Of a DNA stretch of 64,000 bases, positions 17,687-25,901 are shown piece after piece (position 1 is the stretch's first letter; the number at the start of each line of letters is the position of its first letter). Origin of the DNA: Acrocarpospora macrocephala (GTDB lineage: Bacteria; Actinomycetota; Actinomycetes; Streptosporangiales; Streptosporangiaceae); assembly GCF_009687865.1 (NCBI RefSeq), contig NZ_BLAE01000050.1, positions 17,577 to 81,576 of the forward strand, written 5' to 3'. The notes below the pieces were generated by a model. That model worked only from the letters and a program-made list of their open reading frames with translations, was not told the origin of the DNA and did no database searches. Made by a program: the position numbers and the translations under genes.

Positions 17687-18549
17687 GCTCGGCTCCTCTC
17701 GGCGGCGCGGCTGAGCGCCCGGTAGGTGAGTTCTCCGGCGAGATGCCGCTTGTAGTCGACCGGGCCGCGCTGATCGGCCTGCGGCGCGCAACTCGCCGCG
17801 GCGATCCGCGCCGCCTCCCGCAGCACGTCCTCCCCCGCCGCCTTCCCGATCAGGTACGCCTCCGCGTCCGGCGCCGCGAAATGCTCCGCCCCCACCGCCG
17901 TCAGCCCAAGCCCCGCCTCGACGATCATGCCTTCGTTCGTCCGCAGGTACGCCCCCACCGCGGCCACCGGCCAGTCCCCGACCCGCCGCTCGACCTTCTC
18001 GTACGCGCTGCCCGCGCCCGGCTTGATCCGCACCCGGAGCTCGGTGAGGATCTCGCCGGGCTCGACCACCGTCTCGTACGGCCCGACGTGGAACTCCCGG
18101 ATCGGGACGGTACGGCTTCCGCCCGGCCCCACGATGACGGCGTCCGCCCGTACCGCGGCGAACGCGGCGGAAAGATCCTCGGAGGGATCCGCCTGGCAGA
18201 GCGATCCCCCCACCGTCCCCCTGTTGCGGACCACGGGATCCGCGATCACCCGCTCCGCTTCATGAAATATCGGGAAATATGCGCCTACAGCATCGTCGGC
18301 GAGCAGGGCGGCGTGCCGGACGAGCGCCCCGATGACCAGCGTGTCCCCCTCCACCCCCAGCTGGGACAACTCCGCGAGCCCGTTGATGTCGATCAGCGCG
18401 TCCGGCTGGGCCAGCCGCAGCTTCATCATCGGGATCAGGCTGTGACCCCCGGCGACCAGCCGGGCCTCCGGGCCATACCGTTCGAGCAGCTCCAGAGCGT
18501 GTGGCACGCTCTCAGCCCGCTCGAACTCGAAGCTGGCGGGAACCTGCAT
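17683..18549 (-). CDS. coxM: CO dehydrogenase medium (FAD) subunit
   Basis: 288 residues from ATG at 18549, chosen because AGGAGG lies six bases upstream and the protein then begins [20 protein letters not shown] as in CoxM. FAD-binding motifs [14 protein letters not shown] (about residues 32-45) and [18 protein letters not shown] (near 112) are intact. The C-terminal CO dehydrogenase flavoprotein domain ends [15 protein letters not shown]. The subunit takes electrons from CoxS and hands them to the respiratory quinone. It is the first gene of the minus-strand cluster and is divergent from a LysR regulator 113 bp away. That is the arrangement known from mycobacterial CO dehydrogenase (cut) loci. 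Confidence 0.95.
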   Translation of the reverse strand: MQVPASFEFERAESVPHALELLERYGPEARLVAGGHSLIPMMKLRLAQPDALIDINGLAELSQLGVEGDTLVIGALVRHAALLADDAVGAYFPIFHEAERVIADPVVRNRGTVGGSLCQADPSEDLSAAFAAVRADAVIVGPGGSRTVPIREFHVGPYETVVEPGEILTELRVRIKPGAGSAYEKVERRVGDWPVAAVGAYLRTNEGMIVEAGLGLTAVGAEHFAAPDAEAYLIGKAAGEDVLREAARIAAASCAPQADQRGPVDYKRHLAGELTYRALSRAAERSRA

Positions 18550-18662
18550 ATCGACCTCCTCGCCGAGTGCCCCCGCCCATGCGACAGCGCACGGAACGGC
18601 AGGCACTTGTCACCTTCCCCCGCGCCGAATCCCGCCACAATCCACGAATAAGGGGTTACTTA

Positions 18663-19637
18663 ATGCCAGTGGTGGGTCTAGAAAGAAGGTCAGACCGCGG
18701 TCCTGAGCCTGGCGAGGGAGGACAATTGACCTTGACCCAGCTGAGCGCCTTCGTCTTCGTCGGCAGGCTCGGATCGGTCAAAGCCGCGGCCCGCGCCCTC
18801 GGCGTCAGCGAACCCGCGATCTCCCAAGCCCTGGCCGCGTTGCGCGTACACATGGGCGATGCCCTCGTGGTCAGATCCGGCGACCGCATGCTCCTCACCG
18901 AGGGCGGCCGCCGCCTGTTCCCGATCGCCTCCCAGATGGTCGCGTTGGGCGCCGAAGCCGAAGCCGCCGTACAAACGGTCCGCGCCGACCGCCTGCACCT
19001 GGTCGCCTCCGGCGCGATCGCCGAATTCGTCGCCTCCTCCCTCACCGACGTCTTCGGCCGCCGCCGCGCCATGGAGACCACCTGCGGCGAAGCCGCCAGC
19101 GAGGAAATCCCCCTCCTCCTCACCAGCCGCGTCGCCGACGTCGCCCTGGGCCCCCGCATAACCGGAGAACGCCTGGTCAGCGAGCCCGTCCTCCGCTGCC
19201 GCCTGGTCGCCGTAGGCTCCCCGGCAGGCCACCGGGACACCTGGCTCGTCGACCCCTCGGTCGAAGACCCCGCCAGCGACGCCAGCCGATTACTCCAGCG
19301 CCTCCGCGTCCCCGAATCCCGCATCCGCGTCTTCCCCAACCAGACAGCCGCCTGGGACGCCGCCGCCGCGGGCACCGGAATCGCCCCCGCCATCGGCCAC
19401 CTCGTCACCCGCCACCTCCGCAAAGGCGACCTCACCGTAATCGAAACAGCGGCCACCCCCATGGACATCAGCTGGTACGCCACCGCCTTAGAACCAGGCA
19501 ACCGCTCCCCCCTGGCCAGCACATTCCTGGAATTCCTCGGCACCCCCGCCGCCACCCAACTCATGCACTCCCCGGAAGCCGGCGTCCCCAGAACCAGATT
19601 CCGCCCAACCGTCCACGTCTCCATCTGGAAACAGTGA
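18663..19637 (+). CDS. LysR-family regulator of the CO dehydrogenase cluster
   Basis: 324 residues from ATG at 18663, preceded by AAGGGG at 7 bases. TTG codons at 18726 and 18732 behind GGGAGG are alternative starts that would put the helix-turn-helix at the very N-terminus. The DNA-binding domain reads LTLTQLSAFVFVGRLGSVKA, ARALGVSEPAISQALAAL and MGDALVVRSGDRMLLTEGG. An effector domain follows (DRLHLVASGAIAEFVASSL and GTGIAPAIGHLVTRHL). It is divergent from coxM, the position of CutR in mycobacteria, so it most likely activates the cox operon. I could not identify a convincing T-N11-A box in the short intergenic gap. Confidence 0.9.
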   Translation: MPVVGLERRSDRGPEPGEGGQLTLTQLSAFVFVGRLGSVKAAARALGVSEPAISQALAALRVHMGDALVVRSGDRMLLTEGGRRLFPIASQMVALGAEAEAAVQTVRADRLHLVASGAIAEFVASSLTDVFGRRRAMETTCGEAASEEIPLLLTSRVADVALGPRITGERLVSEPVLRCRLVAVGSPAGHRDTWLVDPSVEDPASDASRLLQRLRVPESRIRVFPNQTAAWDAAAAGTGIAPAIGHLVTRHLRKGDLTVIETAATPMDISWYATALEPGNRSPLASTFLEFLGTPAATQLMHSPEAGVPRTRFRPTVHVSIWKQ

Positions 19638-19641
19638 CCGT

Positions 19642-20490
19642 TCAGGCTGGGCGGGGTGTCGGTATCGCGTTGACGACGGCGGTGAGGGTGGGGCCGAGGG
19701 GAACGTCCAGTCGGATCAGAGCCAAGTCGTCACCCGCCGTCGGTTCTTGGTTGACGATGGCGATCGGGATGCCGAGGGCCGCTGCCCGTGCCACGAATCG
19801 ATAGCCGGAGCGGACCGCGAGCGAGGAGCCGAGGACGAGCAGCGCGCGGGCTGCGGCGACCTGTGCGAAGCACGTGTCGACCCGGGGGCGGGGAACGTTC
19901 TCGCCGAAGAAGATCACGTCGGGCTTGAGTAGTCCGTCGCAGGTCAGGCAATCGACGACCTGGAAGGCCGCGACGAGTTCGTCCGGCAGAACCGCGTCGC
20001 CGTCGGGGTTGAACTGGGAGGCGGTGGCGTGCCAGCCGGGGTTGGCCGCGTGCAGCCGCCGGTCGAGGTCGGCGCGAGGGCTGCGCTCCCGGCAGCCCAG
20101 GCACACCACCCGATCGAGCCCGCCGTGCAGTTCGGTCACCCGCTGGGCCCCTGCCGCCTGGTGCAGTCCATCCACGTTCTGGGTGATGATCGCCTCGACC
20201 AGACTATGGCGCTCCAACTCGGCGACCGCATGGTGTCCCGCGTTGGGACGGGCCAGGCCCAGCTGCCGCCAGCCGACATGGCTGCGCGCCCAGTAGCGCT
20301 GCCGGGCCTGCGCGCTGTCCGCGAATTTCTGGTACGTCATGGGTTCGGCCCGGCGGCCCCGCCCTGTTGGACCTCGGTAGTCGGGGATGCCCGATTCGGT
20401 GGACAGCCCCGCTCCACTCAGCACAACCACGCCGCCTTCGGCGACCAACCCCGCCAGCTCCGCAACTGAGCCTGGCCTCGCGTTCCGCAC
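19642..20490 (-). CDS. Sir2-family NAD-dependent protein deacylase (class II-like)
   Basis: 282 residues from GTG at 20490. Sirtuin motifs are complete: VVLSGAGLSTESGIPDYRGP (about 22-41), IITQNVDGLHQAAGAQRV (near 103), catalytic His in ELHGGLDRVVC, zinc cysteines CLGC and CLTC, and the late ALLVLGSSLAVRSG and IPIAIVNQEPT. The spacing and the AGxxxVxELHG block resemble class II (SIRT4-like) sirtuins. It would use NAD to remove acyl groups from lysine, or act as an ADP-ribosyltransferase. The GGGAGG directly abuts GTG, so the true start is uncertain. An ADP-ribosylglycohydrolase remnant is encoded divergently next door. It converges with the LysR gene with a 4-bp gap. Confidence 0.92.
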   Translation of the reverse strand: MRNARPGSVAELAGLVAEGGVVVLSGAGLSTESGIPDYRGPTGRGRRAEPMTYQKFADSAQARQRYWARSHVGWRQLGLARPNAGHHAVAELERHSLVEAIITQNVDGLHQAAGAQRVTELHGGLDRVVCLGCRERSPRADLDRRLHAANPGWHATASQFNPDGDAVLPDELVAAFQVVDCLTCDGLLKPDVIFFGENVPRPRVDTCFAQVAAARALLVLGSSLAVRSGYRFVARAAALGIPIAIVNQEPTAGDDLALIRLDVPLGPTLTAVVNAIPTPRPA

Positions 20491-20707
20491 CCTCCCATCG
20501 TGCCCTATGGCCCCGACGGCGGAAGCCCTCGCAGGACCGCTACTGACTCACTGGCCAGCTCACGTGCGTGATCATGCTGCTGCCGGGACGCAGGGTTCTC
20601 GCCGAACGAGGTGGCCAGGCTCTGGTACGGGCGGCGACGAAACCGCCGACGGACATCGTCAAGCCCTAAGCGGAGTTGCGGGGACACAAGGCTCAAAGCC
20701 TGTCGTT

Positions 20708-21355
20708 GTGAATCATGTGAAGCGTGCCGCCGGCGCGGTTGTGGGTTCTGTGGTGGGCGACGCGTTGGGTGCCCCTTTCGAGTTCGGTCCAGCGGGCGCG
20801 TTCTCCGCGCGATTTCCGGTGCCGGGTACTGGTGGTGAGATGTGCGGGGGCGGCGGCTGGGACACCGGGGAGGCTAACGACGACACTCAGATGGCTGTCC
20901 ATGTCGCCGAATCACTGGTGGAACGTGGCGACCCGGATCTGCCGGATATCTTCGCCCGTTTCCAGCGATGGGCGACCGATGAGCCAAAGGACATCGGGCT
21001 GCAGACTGACGATGTTCTGACCTCCGGCCTGCCCTGGGACCAGGCCGCCGCCGCCCACTTCCGGAGGAGCCACCACGCTGCGGGCAATGGTTCATTGATG
21101 CGGGCCACCCCCTCCGCCGTGTACTTCGCCCGCGAAGGGCAGCAGGCCACCATGGACGCCGCCCGCCGGATCGCCGCACTCACCCACGGCGACCCCGCGG
21201 CTTGGGAAGGCACCGCGATCTTTCATGATCTGATACGTGTCGCTTTGAACAGCGCGGACCCCTTGGACAACCTCCCGCAGACGCTCGCCGCCATCCATCC
21301 CGACCACCGTGAGCCTGCTCGAACCAGCCTGCTCGAACGCGCGGCGACCCGATGA
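20708..21355 (+). CDS. ADP-ribosylglycohydrolase family protein, C-terminally shortened
   Basis: About 215 residues from GTG at 20708 (VNHVKRAAGAVVGSVVGDALG); GTG at 20717 is an alternative. The N-terminal family pattern is clear: GSVVGDALGAPFEFGPAG, then WDTGEANDDTQMAVHVAESL with the first metal-binding acidic cluster, and HHAAGNGSLMRATPSAVYFA. Family members usually run to about 300 residues and end with a second metal-binding Asp-x-Asp segment. That part is missing. The frame stops after TLAAIHPDHREPARTSLLERAATR, where a 13-bp motif is directly duplicated (AGCCTGCTCGAAC around 21312-21336). I could not find the missing half in any frame downstream. The protein is probably inactive, possibly a decaying partner of the divergent sirtuin. 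The 20491-20707 gap holds nothing else recognised. Confidence 0.75.
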   Translation: MNHVKRAAGAVVGSVVGDALGAPFEFGPAGAFSARFPVPGTGGEMCGGGGWDTGEANDDTQMAVHVAESLVERGDPDLPDIFARFQRWATDEPKDIGLQTDDVLTSGLPWDQAAAAHFRRSHHAAGNGSLMRATPSAVYFAREGQQATMDAARRIAALTHGDPAAWEGTAIFHDLIRVALNSADPLDNLPQTLAAIHPDHREPARTSLLERAATR

Positions 21356-21430
21356 CACCCGGCTCGTGATCTTCTGTGGGTCACTGCCTCCACGCCCATG
21401 GTGCTGGTCTAGCCGCGCTCGTGGGCGAGG

Positions 21431-24109
21431 TTACCCGACGTCTGCCTGTAGGCGCGCGTCATCCGCCCGGGCCGGGGCCGGGTGTGGAGTCGGGTACGCA
21501 GCCGGAGTCACTTGCCACCTCCCGGGCGAGGGCTGGGTTGAGTGCGGCACCGGTGGGGGCGATGCCGGCGTCGGATGCGGTGGCGTTGGAGGCCATGACG
21601 GGGTCGGGTGTGACATCCCGGGCGATGCCGGAGCGGGGCGCAACGCCGGTGCGGGCGATGCCGGCGGCGGATGCGACGGCGGCGGAGGCCATGCTCGGGG
21701 TCGGGTGCGGCTCCCCGGACGGGCTGGGGTCGGGTTTGTGGGTGTTTGCTGCCCGGGCTGCTGGGGATGCCAGGAGCGCCCGGGTTGTTGGGGTTGCCCG
21801 GGTTGTTGGGGTTGCCCAGGTTGTTGGGGTTGCCCAGGTTGTTGGGGTTGCCCAGGTTGTTGGGGTTGCCCAGGTTGTTGGGGTTGCCCAGGTTGGTGGG
21901 GTTGCCCAGGTTGGTGGGGTTGCCCAGGTTGTTGGGGTTGCCCAGGTTGGTGGCGGGGCTGGTAGGGCCGCTTTCGGGGGTGGAGTTTGGGGTGGCGGTG
22001 GAAGCGCATCACCACGGTGCCGTTGGGTTGGTCGATGATTTCGACGCGGTCGGGGTGGCGGGATTTCCATTTGTTGTCGGGGGTGCAGAGGGGGGCGAGG
22101 TTGGTCAGGTCGGTGCGGCCGGTGGGGTGCCAGGGTTGGATGTGGTCGATTTCGGCGAGGTAGGCGGGGACATCACATCCTTCGCGGGCGCAGGTGGTGT
22201 ATTGGGCGAGGATGGCTTCGCGCTGGTCGGTGGAGGCCAGCCGGCGGGCGCGGCCCAGGTCCAGGAGGGCGCCGTCGGCGTCGCGCAGCACGCGGCGCAG
22301 GTCGGCGGTGTAGGCCATGCGGCGGGCGTCGGCGGCCGGGATCGCGGTCCCGTCCTGCAGATAGGCCGGATCCTCGGACTGGCCGGTGAGGGTTTGCTCG
22401 GTGACCGCCACGTGCATCACGGTGCGGCGTCCGCCGCCGGACAGGCGCACGGCCAGGGCGTCGGCCATCCGCCGCCCATGGGTACGGGTGTCCTCGACCC
22501 CGTTCTTGACCGCCAAAGGTTCCAGCCAGGTTTGGAACTGCAGCGTCAGTTCCGGATCCAGCAGACCGCTGACGTGGCCCATCCCGCTCAGCGTGGTGGA
22601 AATGGCCAGGTGCTGGCGTTCGGTCGCCGCGGCGGCGCGGGCCAACCGCCCGTCGGGGTCGACGGTCTCCAGGATCGCCCGACCGGCCTGGCTCACATCC
22701 TCCACGGTGGTGGCCGGATCATCAGCCAGGGTCAGCAGGATCGGCTCGGCCAGCCGAGTCTCCTCATCATCCAGATGCCGGACCGCTGAGGCGACCGCCG
22801 CCGCGGCCCCGAAGGGCATACGGCCCTCGGCCAGCCGCGCGGCCAGATCCGGCAGCCGCGACAGTTGGCGGGCCAGAGTGACCCGCTCCCCCGCCCGGGC
22901 GGCACGGGAACCGGTGGCCGCGGCCAGCCACGCCCCGAGCGACCGCCGCCCGAACAGCTGCTGGCCTTTCCCGGCATCGGCCACGGCCAACCGGACCGCG
23001 ATCGCCGCCTCAGCCCGATCAATCACCGCCGACCACGCCACAATCTCCGCCATCGCCGCCTCCACATCCGACGGCACCAGCGACCGGTCAGCGGCGAGCA
23101 CCTCGGCCTGGCGCAGCAACTCCCGTATCGCCGCCCCGGCCAAACCCAGATCCGGATGATCAGAATGGCCAGGATGATCAGAGCGATCAGAGCGGCCAGA
23201 GCGGCCGGAATAGCCGGCGTGGCCGGAATAGCCGGAATGACCAGAGCGATCTTGGCGGTCGGAGTGGTCAGAGCGATCGGGATGGTCAGGGCGATCCCCG
23301 CATCCTGCATCACTACCAGCACCCTGATCGGTCTCCCGCCCACGACCGGAATCCCGCTCAGTCTCCTCGGCATCCCGATCCGCCCTCCAGGCACCCCAAT
23401 CAGCCTTCTGGGCAGCGTGACCGGCCTCCCCGAAATCCCGACCGGCCTGCCAGGCAGCGTGATCAGCCTGCCGGACACCAGCACCGGCCTGTTGAACACG
23501 CGGGTCGGACACGTTCCCGCTGCCGGAGGGCCCTCGCCCGGATCCGGGTGAGGGACGGTGACCGCCAGGGGGCTGCACACCGGGCTGCTGGGCAGGACTG
23601 AACTGGGCAGGGCCGAACTGGGCAGGGCCGAACTGGGCAGGGCCGAACTGGGCAGGGCCGAACTGGGCAGGGCCGAACTGGGCAGGGCCGAACTGGGTGT
23701 TGGCGGGCTCAGCGGTGGCCCGGGCGGTGCTGGAACGCGCCGTTGCGGAGTCCGCTCTGCCCGAACGAGAGGTGCCGGAGTTGTTGCCGGAGTCGGCTGT
23801 GGGAACTCGGACCCGGGAAGGGTCGAAAAACAGGACCGCGCCACGGGAATCGCAGGGAATACGGCCGGTTTCCTGTGCCCCGGCACGTCGCCGGGGCGGA
23901 CGTGTTTCCGGGTGGAGGATCAGCACGTCGGCTGAGTGGACGTTGAGGGAAAGTCCGGCGGGTTCGCGATCGCCGTGGTCGGGTGGAGCGCAGGATCGCG
24001 GAGAAAGAGAGAGAGGGAAGGGGTCAGCCGGAGAGCAGGTGGGGGAACCAGCGGGGGAACAAGTGGCGGCACAGTGGTCGGACAACAGGACCGCACCCGA
24101 CGTCATCAT
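21431..24109 (-). CDS. DUF222 / HNH endonuclease (13E12-type) with expanded repeat segments
   Basis: 892 residues from ATG at 24109, supported by AGGAGG nine bases upstream. The conserved core is a DUF222 helical domain (about residues 315-600; FGRRSLGAWLAAATGSRAAR, LAEGRMPFGAAAAVASAVRH) followed by an HNH nuclease motif near 638-680 (CAREGCDVPAYLAEIDHIQP, then LTNLAPLCTPDNKWK). The N-terminal 300 residues are low complexity, including seven FGPAQ-type pentapeptides (about 138-173) and His/Ser/Asp/Gly-rich repeats (about 270-320). The C-terminus has a Gln-Pro-Gly repeat (about 716-776) and a Pro-rich tail. Typical family members are near 400-500 residues. The family is multicopy in actinomycetes and of uncertain function. 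Confidence 0.88.
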   Translation of the reverse strand: MMTSGAVLLSDHCAATCSPAGSPTCSPADPFPLSLSPRSCAPPDHGDREPAGLSLNVHSADVLILHPETRPPRRRAGAQETGRIPCDSRGAVLFFDPSRVRVPTADSGNNSGTSRSGRADSATARSSTARATAEPANTQFGPAQFGPAQFGPAQFGPAQFGPAQFGPAQFSPAQQPGVQPPGGHRPSPGSGRGPSGSGNVSDPRVQQAGAGVRQADHAAWQAGRDFGEAGHAAQKADWGAWRADRDAEETERDSGRGRETDQGAGSDAGCGDRPDHPDRSDHSDRQDRSGHSGYSGHAGYSGRSGRSDRSDHPGHSDHPDLGLAGAAIRELLRQAEVLAADRSLVPSDVEAAMAEIVAWSAVIDRAEAAIAVRLAVADAGKGQQLFGRRSLGAWLAAATGSRAARAGERVTLARQLSRLPDLAARLAEGRMPFGAAAAVASAVRHLDDEETRLAEPILLTLADDPATTVEDVSQAGRAILETVDPDGRLARAAAATERQHLAISTTLSGMGHVSGLLDPELTLQFQTWLEPLAVKNGVEDTRTHGRRMADALAVRLSGGGRRTVMHVAVTEQTLTGQSEDPAYLQDGTAIPAADARRMAYTADLRRVLRDADGALLDLGRARRLASTDQREAILAQYTTCAREGCDVPAYLAEIDHIQPWHPTGRTDLTNLAPLCTPDNKWKSRHPDRVEIIDQPNGTVVMRFHRHPKLHPRKRPYQPRHQPGQPQQPGQPHQPGQPHQPGQPQQPGQPQQPGQPQQPGQPQQPGQPQQPGQPQQPGRSWHPQQPGQQTPTNPTPARPGSRTRPRAWPPPPSHPPPASPAPALRPAPASPGMSHPTPSWPPTPPHPTPASPPPVPHSTQPSPGRWQVTPAAYPTPHPAPARADDARLQADVG
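21782..21961. repeat. 18-bp in-frame minisatellite, about 10 units
   Basis: Units of the form AGGTTGTTGGGGTTGCCC run head to tail from 21782, with the last unit degenerate. On the minus strand they encode the hexapeptide Gly-Gln-Pro-(Gln/His)-Gln-Pro near the C-terminus of the HNH protein. Unit length is a multiple of three, so copy-number change keeps the frame. Confidence 0.95.
23591..23695. repeat. 15-bp in-frame minisatellite, 7 units
   Basis: Seven 15-bp units GGCAGGGCCGAACTG, the first with one or two changes, encode Gln-Phe-Gly-Pro-Ala repeats in the N-terminal region of the HNH protein. The last five to six units are identical, which points to recent expansion. Confidence 0.95.
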
Positions 24110-24457
24110 CGTGGGACACCTCCTGTCTGAGATCGGCTGGCCAACTCGCTTCCCAGGGTATCGCTCGTACGTTCGATTAACAACTCTGTGTAGTCGCTTA
24201 TGCTCGAATTGTTAGCGATGTGTGGCGTTGTCTTCGCGGTGAGTCCGTGCTGCCCCCTGATGCGGGGCGGGATCCATGGGAGCGCTGCGGGAGCACTGTG
24301 CGCGAGGAGACTTGCCCGTTGAGCGGGCTCGGCGCGAAGTCGCCGAGGATGCGGCGGATCTCTCCCATGGCTCGGATCTTCCGCTCAGCCGAGGGGATGA
24401 CGCGGGTTCGCGGATAGGCCGGTCCGGATCGGGTCTCGGCTGGCAAGATGATGCGCC

Positions 24458-25309
24458 ATGGCTCGGGGGATGTTGTGGCGCATCATGGTTGCTGGTGGGG
24501 CTGTTGTGGTGCTGGTGGGCTGTGCGGCGAATGAGGGTAAGACGCCGCAGCCGCTGAATACCGTGCTGGGGGCCGGGCAGCCGATCACGGTCTCGTCGCC
24601 GACGCCCTCGCCGACGCCGGTTGGGCCGGCTGGCGTGCTGCCCATCCCGGGTGAGGTCGGGAAGATCGACATGGGCGAGTTGCCGCCGGTGATCAGCTCG
24701 ATTCCGACGACCAGGAAGGTGGTCTTCCTCACCATCGACGACGGGTGGGAGCAGGATCCGGGGTTCGCCAGGCAGGTGCTGAAGAAGCGGATCCCGATCA
24801 CCGTGTTCGCGATGCGGGACGCCGTGGAGGCGAGAGGGCCGGTCGACCCGGCGGCCACCGGGGGGCGGTTCGTGGGGGCGGGCGGCTGGTCGTACTTCCA
24901 GGATCTGGGGGTGCCGATCGAGAATCACACGCTGACGCATCCGAATATGCGGACGCTCGGGTTCGACGCGCAGAAGGCGGAGATCTGCGGGGCGTCGCGG
25001 GCGATCAAGCGGCGAATGGGGGTACGGCCGCTGCTGTTCAGGCCGCCGTTCGGGAACTACAACACCGACACGCTGCGGGCGGCGAAAGAGTGCGGGATCA
25101 GAGTGGTGCTGCTGTGGACCGCGAGCGTGCAACCGGGCGGGAAGATCGCCTATCAAACGCCGGACAAGAAGCTGCACGCGGGGGACATCCTGCTGCTGCA
25201 CTTCCGTCCGAACCTGTCCAGGGATTTCCGCGTCCTCGTCAACAAGATCAAGCGGCGGGGGTTCGCGCTGGGCAACCTCGATGCCTACCTCGACGAGGCG
25301 ATGCGGTGA
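24458..25309 (+). CDS. Secreted polysaccharide deacetylase lipoprotein (NodB domain)
   Basis: 283 residues. A lipoprotein signal peptide ends in LVGC with Cys22 as the acylation site. A Ser/Thr/Pro linker follows, then a NodB carbohydrate esterase 4 domain from about residue 86: VVFLTIDDGWEQDP (motif 1, Asp94-Asp95), NHTLTHPNM (motif 2 metal ligands His157 and His161), FRPPFGNYN (motif 3) and DILLLHF (motif 5). It would remove acetyl groups from cell-wall glycan or a similar polymer outside the membrane. Motif 1 is TIDDG rather than TFDDG. It stands alone between the HNH gene and cydA. The 24110-24457 gap upstream shows no clear promoter or structure. Confidence 0.9.
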   Translation: MARGMLWRIMVAGGAVVVLVGCAANEGKTPQPLNTVLGAGQPITVSSPTPSPTPVGPAGVLPIPGEVGKIDMGELPPVISSIPTTRKVVFLTIDDGWEQDPGFARQVLKKRIPITVFAMRDAVEARGPVDPAATGGRFVGAGGWSYFQDLGVPIENHTLTHPNMRTLGFDAQKAEICGASRAIKRRMGVRPLLFRPPFGNYNTDTLRAAKECGIRVVLLWTASVQPGGKIAYQTPDKKLHAGDILLLHFRPNLSRDFRVLVNKIKRRGFALGNLDAYLDEAMR

Positions 25310-25830
25310 CCTGCGGACGGCGGACGGCCGCCTCCTGCCATAGCCTCCGCCGGGACGAGCCGAAGGCCACTCCCCCAGCCGATTCCGCGACCGCTCACCC
25401 TTCCTGGGCGGGTCTGTTCTCGGTGCGCAGCTGGAGCGTGCACACGCGGCCGAGTTCCCCGAGGCCGGCGACGCGATCCCCCGCAGTCCAGCGACGCCGC
25501 CTATCGAAGGAGCGACAGGTCCACTCGGCGGCGGGACAAGGGCGGAGTGGTCATGGACAGACGATCACGAACCGTCACCCGGGAGGCGTACCTGGGAATC
25601 ACCCCCGCGGTGGACGCCGTGGGCCTGGGTGTTTGCCCATGATTGGTCCCGTAAGGGCTCCCGGGAAGTCGGGGCGGCGGTCCCTGTGAACCGGGACATC
25701 GCCTCCGGCATTCTCGGTTAAGCACGGGGTTGGTGCCGGGATCCGAGGCGGGGGGCCTCGGGTCTTCGGCCTGCCGTCAGGCAGCCGGCAACTGATGTGA
25801 CGTAGATCGCAGGCACCCGACCCTCCATTG
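25310..25830. other. Intergenic region before cydA
   Basis: About 520 bp with no frame I can support. Short frames on both strands have no homology I recognise and no convincing ribosome site. The right part becomes less GC-rich and leads into the palindrome at 25831-25877. Confidence 0.5.
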
Positions 25831-25877
25831 CTCTACAGGCCGTAGTACTACTTGAAGTAGAACTACGTCTTGTAGAG
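25831..25877. promoter_or_regulatory. 47-bp near-perfect palindrome upstream of cydA
   Basis: The element is centred on G25854. The core CTACTTGAAGTAG is flanked by CGTAGT/ACTACG and CTCTACA/TGTAGAG. Of 23 base pairs about the centre, 20 are complementary. It ends 24 bp before the cydA ATG. Its size and symmetry suggest an operator for a dimeric or tetrameric redox or oxygen regulator, or an mRNA leader hairpin. It does not match the Rex or FNR consensus as I know them. The second cydA gene in the window lacks it. Confidence 0.75.
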
Positions 25878-25901
25878 CTCCGGAACACCCCGGAGGGGGA
25901 T

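Noticed and set aside
20505-20696. 63-codon minus-strand frame between sirtuin and hydrolase
   Set aside because: No clear start signal or family. It could be a remnant of an older gene but cannot be supported.
21782-21961. Possible CRISPR array
   Set aside because: Units are 18 bp with no unique spacers and are in frame within the HNH gene, so it is a minisatellite.
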